A stretch of DNA of 64,000 nt, from NCBI GenBank assembly GCA_027924585.1, contig BSBM01000440.1:8860001-8924000 (forward strand), in the 5' to 3' direction. Positions 10,269-22,589 of this stretch are shown here, piece by piece; position 1 is the stretch's first letter; each line of letters starts with the position of its first letter. The DNA comes from Larix kaempferi. Taxonomy: Eukaryota > Streptophyta > Pinopsida > Pinales > Pinaceae. Made by a program: the position numbers and the translations under genes. The notes under the pieces are model-generated. The model worked only from the letters and a program-made list of their open reading frames with translations, was not told where the DNA came from and made no database searches.

Positions 10269-13200
10269 CACGGGGGGTTCACTCAATGAACTTGTTGCAT
10301 AGCACGATCGTTCGCGTGATATTAAAGAATACCCCTAATTTCACTAAATATTGGAAAATGCATCCTAAAATTGTATTGTTGAACCCCCCTCCCAATATGC
10401 CTTTCCAATTAAGAAAACCCCTAGTTTCACTAGATATTGTAGGTATCCATTTTTATCAACCCATTTTTAACACCCCCTTTATATCATATTATCAAGTTGT
10501 AACAAACAGGAGCCCTGCCACATCTTAGTATAAGCAAACACGATGCTAAATAAAATAATAGTATAATTCTAACAATGATCCCACTAGGATTGCAGGGGTG
10601 ACCGATCAATTTGTAGCATTGGAGAGTGGAACACCCAAAGAAATAAAGTACCGGGGAAGGAAAAATGCATAAAACAAAACCTAGTCAAGGGATCAACATA
10701 TTAACAAAGAATGTAAAAGACTGATAGTCTAATTGTTAGTGCAATGCTTAGAAAATATGATAATTGCAAATGTTTCACACCACAACCTACCAATCTACCA
10801 ATTTTATATCATGTAATACAAATATAGCCATAGATAACTCATGTTTTCTATATGCTTAATAAATTAATCTCCATAAAAATGCAAAATTGAAACCTTTTTG
10901 TGGAAGGATGCCCCTACCTTCCTATAAAAAAAAACATCATTGTCGATGTTTGAACTCAAATGAACATAGAAAAATTCCTTTTACTTTTCAATAACACCAT
11001 ATGATCATGTGCATAGCTTGGATTTGGGTCATTCACAAGATCCAATGAATTGCCTCCACTTCCTCTACATTTATTCTTGCAATCATGGGAATTAACAACA
11101 TTTAGTTACCTTTTCTTGGGTTATATCTAGATAGGGGAAAATATCCATTTTTAGGTTTCAAGCATGCAATAGTTATAAAGATACACAAATAGTGAAACTT
11201 ATATGATACCATTTCATGGTAACGATAACACATAGGGTATCTAAATAAGGATTTAGATTTTCACCTATGTTCATGTTAATTCCAATATAATATTAAAACA
11301 AATTCCGTGCATATAAGAATTGAAATTACAATTATGAATGTGCCAAATATAACTCAATCTAACAACTATTCCTAACTGGAAATGTGAAAAAATTAAAGAA
11401 GAATGCAAAAAGTTGAAATAAATAATTAGTCAAGAAACATTGATCAAACTTTTCTTGGTTCCAGTGAGCCAAGAAAGATTGATCTTAAATTACAGAACAG
11501 TTTCTCTTAAAATGCCAACATAGCAATTAATTCATCAAATTACAGAAGTAAAATACTTCATCCCCGCACAGAAAACTATAGTTTAAATACTTATCAATTA
11601 TTCTTACCTTACTAATTATTTATGAATTGTAACAATTGTTTTAGACCATCTAGCATCTTGAATATTTCATAATATTTCTTTCTTCGATATCTTTGAATTT
11701 TCTTTTCAACAGTTATAAAAATAAATATGTTCCTTTCTGAGAGTCATTATAAGCTTTGAAAGCAGAGTTACAGTATTTACATGCAAAGACATTGCAGAAC
11801 AGTATTATATAAATCTTAGTATTTATTTTTGTTTCATAAAATTTTCTAGTATCTGTTTTCTATCACTTTTTAAACCAAAGGTGAAGTTTGAATCCTTGTT
11901 CAAATCCCATTATTCTTACAATTTCACTTCAAAACCCTAGGTTGACTCTCGACTTTTCATTACAACTGTTTTAAACATTATTGATAGAAGACACACAGGC
12001 AGTACTTGAGCTTCAAAACCTAGATCTTCTACATATCAAACCGAGCAAGAAGTAATTCAAGTTATGCTCACACAGGAACAAGGTTTCAACCCTGTAAATA
12101 CTTTTCTTTTTTTTTACATTGTAATTTCGTTTATGACTTTGGAAACAATACTTTGTCACTAAAACTTTAAGGCCTATTTATTAAATTACTTTTCTGACAG
12201 TTCAAATCGAAATCTTCAAAACCTCCATTCTTATTTATTTCTAGAATCTAACTACAGAAGTTCATTTCTTTAGATTGAGCGTCAAACTACGGTATTCGCA
12301 ACAACTTTAACAGTACCGAATACAAAAAAAAGAACAACGCAACATTTATTTTCTTCTGTAACTAAAAACCAGTATTATAATACCAAGTCAAATGACTTTC
12401 AATCCTTTAAAGCGAAGCTTGCAAGCTATACTATGGCGAAGATGCCATTGTAAAATATTTTTAGTTTACAATGCAGGCTTGAAGCCTCGGCAACACAAAA
12501 ACTCAGTCTAAACATTATCATTGCTTACGGATTAACCTAACTCTTTTACTGAGCAGAACGTTTTAACTTTCGACGAGTCCAGGGTTATGGATGAACCCGA
12601 GACTTACCAGGACGGCGGAGTCCTCAACGTTCATTTGTCCAGCAAGCTTGGATGTTAGACCTTTGATTGACCCTGCAAGTGAAACATACATCTAAATAAA
12701 TTAGAATGAATCAAAATAAAGGATTTATGAAAACTCAAATTTCAATGATGGAACATAGAGACATATTACCTTGAGTGGAAAGGCCAAAGATCCAACCCCA
12801 GCACTGTAAAAATAGATGTTCACCCTGAAATAGAAACCACACCAAGGTCGTGGTATCAACTACTGAGCATTCACTTACAGGTCTGCAAAACACCATTAAA
12901 ATAACGCAGAGGTCGCGGGTTCCAAACTCCAAGCAAATTTGCTAACCCTAAGTTTTAGCAGCGTGTCGGCCTCACACTCTAACTCCAAAATGTGAAAGTG
13001 AAGACTGAGAAACCCTCTAGAATTACTTACAATGAGAATTTAGGGTTTATCATTCAACGACCCAGATCTATTGTGATCGACGAGCGAGAAGGTGACAGCC
13101 TGATGCTTTGAGAATCGGGCAACCATAACATAAATACCTCATTTATTGTAACAACTACGACAATGCCAAGGCTGCATGCCAAGGAGTCAATCCCATGTAG

Positions 13201-14982
13201 AGTTCGGAGGAGAGCTGCTTGTTCACTACGCATAGTTCGATTTCGTGAGTCACATTTTAACCAGGCTTCACGTGGTTTGACAACGTGGATAGACAGCATT
13301 ACACTCCACTAAAGAGTTGGTTCAGAACCATTAATGTTTGGACAAGACACCATCAACCTGTCAGATCGATGCAGCAGCGACATTAATAACCGTCACTTCC
13401 TTACCAGTGTCATATTTAATGCTTGGTGTAATGTCGTTCATCATCAATACATAGAGTAAGGTCAGGATTGCATTGTATATCACTTCATTGCTATGGTATT
13501 AACCATCGAATGCATGATTACATAAATCAAAAGTTTGTATTGGTAATAATCGCATGCATATAAGATTTAGATAATTAGAACTTAGGTTAGAAAATAGTAT
13601 CGGTACATTGTAATATTATTACAATAAACCATATAAAAGTTGTTTATTATAATAATGCACCAATATCACATTAGAATGGTTCACCCTATAGTTAAAAAGG
13701 GTCCACACTTATATTGTATTATGTTCTTAAATAAAATATGATTTTGACTTTATAAATATCAAGACTATATCCATATATATATATATATATTATAAATGGA
13801 GAAAGTAGAAGCTACCATAGTTATCTTAAATAAAATACCAAGCATTGAAATAGGAAGTGAAACTTGATGTTATAATAAAGGAATAAAGTTCAAATTGAAT
13901 TTGTCCATCAATCGTTTCACCTGGTAGTAAAAGGTTTCATGAATTGGAAAATATTGGCAGAATCATATTAGCAATTCATTCTTCAAATCTATAATTAATC
14001 TTAAGATTTTTAAGCATAGATATTTCTACCAAGATAATGTACTTTTGAACCCTGTTTAAATATTATTAACTTCTGCAACTTGTATTTTTTTCGAAATAAT
14101 ACATTTAGAACTTGGATAGAATTCCATACCTGAAACAAGGAGGTACTTGTAATTTCTTTAACCAAAGAAGATGACTAATTGGAAAATATAAATACTCTTA
14201 AACATTGTTTTGTCATTATTATCCTTACCTGCGAATATTCGCAAGAAGGATAGGTACAAATGCTTTATCTAATTAGCTAAGTAAGTCTCGGGGCACCTCG
14301 CAGGAACCCTTTCATCACCATCCCGAAATTAAAACTGTCAGTACCTTGTCAAGGAGAACTCCGTCTTATATTGTTTTGAAATTTCAGTTATTACAACTAC
14401 AAACAAATTAGTGTCGTAATCATTTTTATGGAGGTAAGACACATCATTGTCTTAAAGCATCATTAGTTAAAAGGACATAGTAGTTAAATTGTTATATACA
14501 TTAATGACTTTATTATTTAATACTGCCTTAACAAGCATTTATTACTTCCGCAATCACAATTTTAACATTTAATGCTGGTATAATTTTTTTTTAAAATTTT
14601 ATGAAATTATCGGGATGTTACATTGCTCAAGGACAATAATCCAAAGAGACTTCCATCGATATTATCATTGGTACACTATTATCAAATTTATTCAAAACTT
14701 AGGATCATAAGCAATATCAAATAAAAATGGAAGGTCCTTAAGTCTTAGGTGGGTATGAATTGAGCCCGTGATTTGGACGTATGAATCCATCCCACGATTT
14801 GGAGGTTATTCCTCAACACTCCCAAATAAAATAACCCCCAATATTTATATTACTATATCAAATAAAAAAAACCCCTTGACCCCTTAATACGGGGCAATAT
14901 ATTTTTGAGGTTTTTAAGAGTATTCAACCCCCCAATATGAATGGACGTGATATGATATTGCCTCACTAGTGAACCCCCCGTG
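10269..14982. mobile_element. hAT-like DNA transposon, non-autonomous, with perfect 8-bp target duplication
   Basis: Both ends carry the 15-bp inverted repeat CACGGGGGGTTCACT. They are flanked by identical 8-bp direct repeats CAAAAACC (10,261-10,268 and 14,983-14,990). An 8-bp duplication is the signature of the hAT superfamily; the TIR does not match the classic CAGGG start, so the family is unassigned. Subterminal C-rich motifs recur at both sides: TTGAACCCCCCTCCCAATATG near 10,380 and TTCAACCCCCCAATATG near 14,923. The 4,714-bp body shows no hAT transposase (no BED finger or dimerisation motif). It does hold a spliceable exon set at 12.6-12.9 kb, so it resembles gene-capturing non-autonomous elements. 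It is inserted in the middle of the CACTA element. Confidence 0.78.
12608..12896 (-). pseudogene. Captured three-exon gene fragment inside the hAT-like element
   Basis: Three minus-strand blocks form a consistent spliced frame. Exon 1 (12,896-12,879) starts with ATG and reads MVFCRP before GTAAGT. Exon 2 (12,824-12,770, 55 nt) lies between TATTTCAG and GTAATA. Exon 3 (12,672-12,608, 65 nt) lies between ACTTGCAG and GTAAGT. The phases 0, 1 and 0 fit together, and the frame stays open through GSIKGLTSKLAGQMNVED. No further exon downstream is clear. Sequence upstream to about 13,300 is less AT-rich than its surroundings and could be the captured promoter and 5' UTR. I do not recognise the product. 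Confidence 0.4.
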
Positions 14983-15252
14983 CAAAAACCAGAGCAACAT
15001 AGAAATAGTCATCCCATGTTCATCCTTCTCTAACTTATAGCTTTTATGATACTTGCCTAATCTATAGAAGTTGTAGCTTATTACATATTGTCCGAGCAAA
15101 AGAACACAAAAACAAAACATAACTGAGAACTATTTAACTTCAAAGTTCTGAATACAGAGCTAATCCTCATCGCTACAGCATAAACTTGTTCCAAAAATTG
15201 ACAGACAACAAAATTATTTGCAAAACAAAGATTTAAACCGAGACCAACCAGC

Positions 15253-16065
15253 TTAGGGGCTAAGGTCTTCATAGTTCTTCATGCTTCGTTCTTTGGAAGA
15301 GCTGATTCCGACATGCAGACCCAAGTTCATCATCGCGTTTCCAAATTTCTCCATCTTCTTGCCAATATTTCTATTGGTGATGTTCGTGGCTTTTGTGTGG
15401 ATTTCCAGTTGGGGGGCCAAATGAACTGCAACACTGAGAGCATTAACCCTATCTTCGAGCTTCATGTTGTGAGTTTTAACTTCAGTGTGGGTGGATTCTG
15501 CAAGAGTGTAAATCATGGATAAGGCTCTTTTCATATCCAAATTTTCATTCCTTGCCAATATAACTTGATGCTCTAGCTCCGAGATGCGATGTTGGAGCTC
15601 CATGTTCGAGCTGGAACCCCTTCTCTTCCCAGAGTCTTGAGACCCATCCTCCATCAGAACCTCCGGTTGGTCTTCCTGGCCAGAATGTTGTTCACAAGTG
15701 ACCTGAACACCTTCAATGACGGGATGGCACCAACTGTGGGCTCATCTAGAGATCCTACCATGCTGTCGACAAAGTGAGCAGGACAAACTAGGGACCATGA
15801 CAATGTGCTCCATCCTTAACTGCAAATTCTCCTTACCAATGCTCCAGCGACTAACAACGAAATGATAATGAGAAACCTCATCTTTGTCCTTGTAAATAAG
15901 GATGTCGTGCTGCCAAATATTCCCCTCATCTTCACCCATGCAATCCCACTGGCGTGGCATGAACTGAGGCTCATAAATGCTGAGAGGACCAAGGATCCAA
16001 GTATGATTTGAATGGCTTGGGCAGGGCATATGAGCCATGCTTCGAAAACTATATGGTTCAGTCAT
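15253..16065 (-). pseudogene. Coiled-coil protein reading frame with one internal stop
   Basis: One minus-strand frame runs from an ATG at 16,065 to a stop at 15,253, interrupted only by a TGA at about 15,742. The N-terminal half (about 107 residues) includes WILGPLSIYEPQFMPRQWD. The C-terminal half contains a heptad-rich stretch, MELQHRISELEHQVILARN, with further leucine/isoleucine spacing over about 60 residues, consistent with a coiled coil. It lies just downstream of an RNase H fragment on the same strand but in another frame. It may be a retroelement ORF or a host gene remnant. The internal stop could be a sequence error or one mutation. Confidence 0.45.
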
Positions 16066-16094
16066 TTTTCAAACAAAACTTAATGTACCCATCT

Positions 16095-16480
16095 TTACTC
16101 CCTAGACACATTATCACATTCCAATGTGCCATAGCTCAATCCTACACCTTTGTTTGCTAATCCACCCACCTGCTGATTTTGGCCTCGCAGGACATGAAAA
16201 AACTTAATTTGTTTGAATTCCTTGGCTATGCAATGTAAAAGGTATTGCATTTTGGTGACAAGATTTTTGTGATTTCGAACCAAGGTTTTAGCTTCTCTTA
16301 TGATGATAGTGGAGTCTCTTATTGCAACAATATACTCAATTTTCAATTATCTGGCAAGTTCCAACCCTTTGATTAGGGCAAGCCATTCAACATTGTTATT
16401 AGTTCTGTTCCCAATTCTCTAGGAGTAATTTCTCATCTTATTCCCCCTGGGGTGCAGAATAACCTCCCCCGCACCTGCCA
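16095..16480 (-). pseudogene. RNase H-like domain fragment (RVT_3 type)
   Basis: Translating the minus strand from 16,480 gives, in order, an AGAGEVILHP beta-strand block, NRTNNNVEWLALIKGLELA, RDSTIIIREAKTLV, and FFHVLRGQNQQVGGLANKG. This is the order of the RNase H fold used by plant retroelements: a TNN-AE block where E is normally catalytic, a G/RDS block with the second acid, and an ADxLAN block, here VGGLAN with the expected aspartate lost. Two in-frame stops lie between the blocks. It is a dead fragment of a retrotransposon (LINE, or the additional RNase H of a Tat-type Ty3 element), probably inserted in the CACTA intron. Confidence 0.6.
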
Positions 16481-17760
16481 ACCCTGGACAAGTTTGATCA
16501 AACTCATAAAGGCTCAAGGCTAGATAATTTTGACAAAATTTCCATAATTTTGACCAAGTTTGACCGTCTTGAATCTTTGACATCTTTGGACAGAGTCTTT
16601 CCTAAGTCCATGACTAATACTATGATCATATGCAATTTTAGATTTTTATGGATATCTATCTAGTATGATCAAGTAAGCATGCATAGATATACATATTTCA
16701 AGCCTTGACAGCTAAAATTGGTTAACAAGAATGGTCAAACCACTCCAATGCAATTCAACTCATATCAAACAACTCTTGAGTATAGAATGTGCTTGTATAA
16801 TAACCTTCGAGTCTTTTCTAATAGTGAACAAAAATGTAATGGATTTTACCAATCTAAAAAGAAAACTAAAAGAATGATAGTCCTACGAAAATTCCTTAGC
16901 TGATTGAGAATCACACTTCTTTTCATCCACCAATTACTCTGGCATAGAAATACAGTTAACGTATGGCCTTTAGGCGTCTACTACATGTTGATAAATAGGC
17001 TAATGGCATACTCATAGGATTTTACCATTCAGCCCCACTCTTTCGAATGAATTTGTTTGATCCTTTTGGATAGGGTGATTTGGAAAGTGCCCCCATTTTG
17101 GAAGACCTATAGATAAACAAGGATTAAAATCTAGATAGAACTTGGATTACAACATTTACCTAGATAAGGAGTGGGAGGAGGTCACGTATAATTGTTGGAT
17201 GAGGAAGAGAGTATGCATACCAAGTAGAGTCCATCCACAAGATGATGTCAGTATAAAGACAATACAAAACCTACATGTCCTCCTATTTATAACCATGAAC
17301 CCCAATAAGAAGGATATGAATCAAGCACAAGAATCACACTAGTAATAAAATGGGAAAGAGGGCATGTGCCATCAACCAAAAATTCAATAGTTTCCCAAAT
17401 TCAATTAACAAATCGAGGCATAATTACAAGTGAAAAGAGTAATGGAATGTGTTAAGACAAGCATAAGGGTAGAATCATTGGAGGAAAAAGCACAAGAAAT
17501 CCCTCTCCTCATAGTGGCAAGAGGAACCCTGATTGTTGTTCCATGTTGTCAATAAAATCCTGGCACCTTTCAACCATTCTACATGACAATTATTTGATTG
17601 AATAACATACTTAATACCCATAGCCTATGAGCACCAATATAAAGAGTATGTGGTATAAAATTATATGGCATACTCATTGTCCTATGTATCACATTTCATT
17701 ACCAACTTTAGTATCATATGCATGGTTTCCTTGAAGTGCTTTATAATGGAATACCCTTCA
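16481..17760. other. Intergenic or intronic DNA, no gene seen
   Basis: AT-rich sequence containing several TTTGACCAAGTTTGAC-like words. Short open frames are present without motifs. It lies in the gap between the CACTA tnpA-like 5' exons and the RNase H relic. Confidence 0.35.
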
Positions 17761-17778
17761 TCAATACAAAAAACTTAC

Positions 17779-19111
17779 CTCGTCTGAATCTCTGTACTTA
17801 TTATGTTGATTCCATGTAGAAACTATTGGCGTAATGAAAGAAACCAACTTCGAAAGTGTATCATTGATCCCGTATATGCATTGCATTACATGTTGGCACC
17901 CATCATTCCTATTGACATCTGCATTTACAACTTTTCTTCTTTCAAATCCAACAGATGGCAGCAAAATATCTAGCGACAATGTATTTTTCTGTTGGATCTT
18001 ACTGCCATATTTACTAGAACCCAATGATGCCATATATTTCACAATATGTTGTACACTTTTTTCTTTGTTACCGTATTCCATCTAAAATACAATTTCAAGT
18101 TTTAACATATAGTCAGTTCAATAAACAAATCCAAGTAAATAACATGATATAAATTCAAGCAAAAAGGAATACACTTACTGCAAATTTGTCTTTTTTCGCC
18201 TGCAACCCGCCTCGACCAAATGAATATGTAGCCCTCACAGTATCTCTTTCTTTCTTTCCTATGTTCCTCTTTGAAAAATATTCTGAGGAACGCATACTAT
18301 CCTTCAATGAATCCCAGTGTTTGGGAGTTAGAGAGGAATCTGATCTATTTTTTACCTCCATGACTGATTTTCTACAATTGTATCTAAAATTGTTCATCAG
18401 AATTCACATCTTTTGCTTATATTGTTTTCTAGAGATTTGTCCACCGACATTCTCAAAATAATTTTCCATTTTTTGTATAAAATTTTCCACATCTCTTGGA
18501 TCTTGATCTGCAAAATTTGACTTGCAAATATCCAAATGATCCCTACATCATGTACCCAGCTCGGTGGACCACCGTCCAACATTTTTCCCAATGGACTCAC
18601 CATCTTTCGATGCCTCAAACAGGAATGGATTCTTACCTTCTAATTTTATTTCTTTTTCATTCCTCTCCGTATATCTATACCAATCTTGTCACAATATTTT
18701 TGTTTTAACAACAACAGACACATCTTTTGAACCACTTCCATTATTTATGGCTGATCCAGTTTCATCAAAAGTCGTAGATGCAGGAGGTGTATTTTGAGTC
18801 AGTCCATATGTAATCAGTGTCTCTTCATGACTTGCACTAACCCCAGATGCATGCTTCTTGGACACATTAGGTGTGGCAGTAGGTAGCTCAGTACCGGTCT
18901 CCTTAGGTGTGGTAGTAGGTAGCCCCGCACCGGCCTCCATAGGTGTGTGTTCAAAGATGTCCTTTAATTTTGAATAAATCAAATGAAGAATTGGTCTAAG
19001 TTCCTTTTTCCCATGTTGATCAATAATGTCTTTTGGAGTTTTTTTTAATATAGATTTATGCTTCTCGGGATGCACATCACCAGGTGTTATATGTATTTTG
19101 AGGTGGAGCAC
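17779..19111 (-). pseudogene. 5' exons of the CACTA tnpA-like gene (plant transposase, Ptta/En/Spm type)
   Basis: Three minus-strand blocks follow directly after tnp2. Block 1 (19,111-18,689) is a 140-codon Pro/Thr/Glu-rich frame with a direct repeat around TPMEAGAGLP and TPKETGTELP. Block 2 (about 18,618-18,179) contains ATYSFGRGGLQAKKDKFA and ends at GTAAGT; it resembles the transposase_24-type domain (FGRGG..AKK core) and needs one frameshift and one stop near 18,400. Block 3 (18,081-17,779, 303 nt, phase 0) has a TTTTAG acceptor and a GACGAG/GTAAGT donor and is fully open. The position 3' of tnp2 on the same strand fits the second gene of CACTA elements, whose product binds subterminal repeats. 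Confidence 0.55.
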
Positions 19112-19301
19112 ACTGATTCCTTTTTTCTCTCTCTTCTTTGTATTTTATACATAGAACATGAACGGACAAGATAGTTAGACTAATAACATAAATGTGTAAA
19201 TTCAATTCATTAAATAAATTATTGTGTAAAAATTATTTTTACCTGCGCCACTTATCAAACAAAGAAGTGTTTTGAAGAACATTGGCATGTATCACACATC
19301 T

Positions 19302-21690
19302 TTATTCACGTGATAGCTTGAAGCAACGTCGATTTCCTTCTAATAATTCACCTGCAACTTTCTCCTCTTCATCATCATCCCATACATGACAATTGACATT
19401 TTTAAAATCCTTCATATATTCTATGCAAAATCCCATGGCCTCTTGCATTGAATATCCCTCGGACATGCTACCTTTCGGTTTCTCCCTAGAATGAACAAAT
19501 GATTTTGAAACCTTCATATATCGTTCTATAGGATACATCCATCTTGTTCTTACTGGGGCACATTGCTCTATTTCATATTGTAGATGCATCAAAAGATGCA
19601 TAGAAATGTTAAAGATTGTTGGTGGAAATTCTCCTTCCAATAGACAAAGGACTTCAACCTCCTCCTCCCTCAAACTATCAAAGTTCGAAGGATCTAATAC
19701 ATGCAAACTCATTCTCTTTAATATTAGGCCCAACCTTATAATTTCCAATCTTGGCCCCTTTTCCAAATTTGATATGATGACCACAATAGGTAAAATATTC
19801 TCAATTATGACATGATAGTCATGGGTCTTGAGGCATTTTAACCTATTAATGTCATTTTGGCTTCTAATACTACTACTTACATATCAAGTTGGAAAGCGAG
19901 TCTGTGGCATCAATTTCAAGAATTTTGCATGTTGTTCCTTTGTCCAGACATAAGGAGCGCTAGGTTTTCTATATTTTTCATCATCATATTTTTCAACCCA
20001 AATATTTCGACGAATATTTAGATGTTGAAATTCTTTGCGTGATGTAACAATACCGGAAGTGCCAAAAAGAGATTCTAAAATTGCATAGGCTATATTTTTC
20101 TCAGTATGCATAAAGTCAACAGTATGCCTAATGATTATATCCTTAAAGTATCGAAACTTATATAATATGCACAATCATTTTACTCCACTTTCATTACATG
20201 GATCATCTCTACTACCATAAACCCCACCGCTTTCAATAAACAACATTTTTTTTCCATTCTCAATAATGTATTCAACTGTTATTCGAAATGGTGCTTCACA
20301 ATCCTCTTCCTGGCCATTGAAACATGTTTTTTGTCGATGATATGGATGATCCATTTTAAGGTAAGCACAATGTCCACAATAAATACACTTATGTAAACTT
20401 TTTGAGTACCTCACAAAATCATTAAATTTGCAAGCAAGACATCCATGGTATCCATGAACAGTGAGACTAGTCAATGTGCCATATGCAGGAAGACAATGAA
20501 TCGTAGACAATAATGAAGCTCTTAAAGTGAATTTGATCGGATGACCATCCCTTAAAAATTGAATTTCTTCAATTCATTTCCACAATCCCATTAGCTCATC
20601 ACATAATGGCTCTAAATAAACATCGATTGTATCTTAAGTCACACTTTTCTTTCCTGGTATGATCAATGATAACATTAAGAAAAATGCCTTAGTTGTTAGC
20701 AACGAAGGCAAGTTATAATTTATTAAAAAAACTAGCCAAGTTGACCATTTATTACTTTCATCTGAGAATGGGTTCACCCCATCTAGAGCCAAACCCAAGC
20801 TTATATTACAAGTATCTTGGGAACAATCGGGCCCTTTGCTATCAAGTTCCATCCATGTCTTAGAATCGGGAACATGTCATTGTTTCCCATCAATGCTCTT
20901 ATTTTGGGCATGCCATCTCATAAGTTCAGCAATGTATCTGCACCTATACATTCAGAGTAGTAATGGGATTAGCGGAAAGTGGCGAACAACCTTTCTAGGA
21001 ACCATAGTTGATTTCAACCCTGGTCTATACCTTTCTTCTTCACATTTCAGACATCTAGTCTCACCTGCAATATTTTTCAGAAATAATACACAACCATTCA
21101 CACATGTGTGGATGTTTTCATACCCTAATCCTAACTTAGTGATTTCCTTATTACATTGAATTCGTTTTGTTGGCAATGTGGAGTCAGGTGGTAACAATTG
21201 ACTTAATAATGCCAATAACTCATCTACACTATCATTTTTCCAACCATGCACCACTTGCAAGTTAAAAATTTGAAGGATTGTTGTCAAATGACTTAAATTG
21301 CAATTATCATACACATGTTTTAAATCATCCTCCATCGACTTGGCCTAACCATCGTCTACACCCTCATTAAACATTCTATCAACTTCAAACCCTTCATCTA
21401 ACATTGTTTCCTATGCATCTATGTTTCGTTCCTCTTCATATATGTTTGGTGCCTCTTCATCTCTCACACTACGCAATTGTAACATATCTTCATAATAATT
21501 GTGATTCCAAGGGCTTATACCACAATGCCCATGTCTTATCATATGTCGGAAAATCACAGTTCTATTTCTCACCTTTCCACCCCAACAACCATTACATGGA
21601 CACGGAAAATTGTCCCCTCCCTCTCATTGGCTATTCTCTCATCATATGCATGGTATTCATTCGTTGTCAACCTTAGACATTAATCCATCT
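19302..21690 (-). pseudogene. tnp2: CACTA transposase (tnp2 family), degenerate
   Basis: Reading the minus strand from 21,690 gives the family in order, in several frames. First comes a Cys-rich transposase-associated domain, FPCPCNGCWGGKV (about 21,590). Next are YENIHTCVNGCVLF and CLKCEEERY, then RKVVRHFPLIP (21,335-20,952). The catalytic core start reads SLGLALDGVNPFSDES, with LPSLLTTKAFFLMLSLIIPG (20,852-20,634). PAYGTLTSLTVHGYHGCLAC and YCGHCAYLKMDHPY follow (20,510-20,175), then RHTVDFMHTEKNIA (20,174-19,884), and RWMYPIERYMKV with SEGYSMQEAMGFC (19,784-19,302). At least four breaks (stops or frameshifts) separate the pieces, so no transposase can be made. The intact protein would cut at the CACTA termini. 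Confidence 0.88.
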
Positions 21691-22589
21691 TTGATGCTTT
21701 ACATTTCAATATTAATGATCCAATATGTTAATTAACAAATTTAAAATAATTTAGATATACAAGGGCACAAATCAACTAAATTGGTGTTAACAATAGCAAC
21801 TTGACAAGGAACTAAGATGAAAGCACTCAATTTGATGACAATATGAATTGCAAGATCAAATGAAAAAGAAAGAAGAAAACTAGGCATTGCTTCTCAGCTA
21901 TCTTTAAGTAATGTTTTAACTAATTAGGAATGCCCTCAAACAAGCAAAGAAACTTATCAAAAATATTGGGGAAGACCTATTATAAATGATCATTTTGCAG
22001 CATATATTATTATAAGGTCAATCATGATAAAACTAAGGCCTTTGCCTCAAGAATGAAACTAGGCCTTCAAATATTGCTTTGTTTCTTTGCTAATACTTCC
22101 TTCCATATAGGTGTAAGGAACTATGGAAGAGTTGTTAGGGATGCTCATTTTGCACCATATCAAAGCTAGCCAATAGGATGAGATGCCTCTACACATCAAG
22201 GCAAATGACAACCAAATTTCAGTGGGCTTCCTGGAAGGGTCTACCAACCACCTTGTAATAGATGTCTACATCCTCGTCATAGTTGCAAGATTTGTAAAAG
22301 ATACCAATCTATTTTGGAAAACCTTAACTTTGGAAAAAAATGCAAATTTGTTTCTCAAGCATGCTTCTGTAATTTTCAAATTTCCAAAATTCATAATATT
22401 AAACAAGGGATACATATTCTTTTGTGATTTTCTAAAGAAACACAGTCATCCATTGATGTCAAGGTGAAAAAATCACTGCCTTATATCCTTAGACAAATTA
22501 ATGGATAGAAGTGGAGACCTGGAAGGTACTTCAATAAAATAGAATATGAATATCTTAAGACCTAGAGATTCAATTAATCTAATTAGATT
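21691..22589. other. Intergenic DNA, CACTA right end not found
   Basis: I looked here for a TAGTG terminus or the subterminal TAGTC motif seen at 5.7 kb and found neither. The sequence is AT-rich, with short open frames that show no motif. The boundary between CACTA and the Tat-like LTR must lie in or near this stretch. Confidence 0.35.

Larger units (their letters stand above)
5659..21690 (-). mobile_element. Old CACTA (En/Spm) DNA transposon, interrupted and degenerate
   Basis: I infer one minus-strand element from several parts in the expected order. The tnp2 transposase lies at 19.3-21.7 kb. A tnpA-like gene follows in two exon groups (17.8-19.1 kb and 6.66-8.13 kb). A terminus beginning CACTAGTAAAGAAAG at 5,659 is followed by dense subterminal TAGTCATTTAT repeats. 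Such subterminal arrays and a terminal CACTA are hallmarks of the superfamily. A hAT-like element at 10,269-14,982 is inserted in it, and the RNase H and coiled-coil relics at 15.25-16.48 kb may be a second insertion. I did not find the right terminus; it may have been lost, or displaced by the Tat-like LTR near 22.6 kb. Both genes carry stops and frameshifts, so the copy is dead. The weakest link is joining the two exon groups into one element. Confidence 0.6.

Noticed and set aside
14610-14640. Solo LTR end (CGGGATGTTACA)
   Set aside because: The word resembles a gypsy LTR terminus, but no partner start, polypurine tract or target duplication was found.
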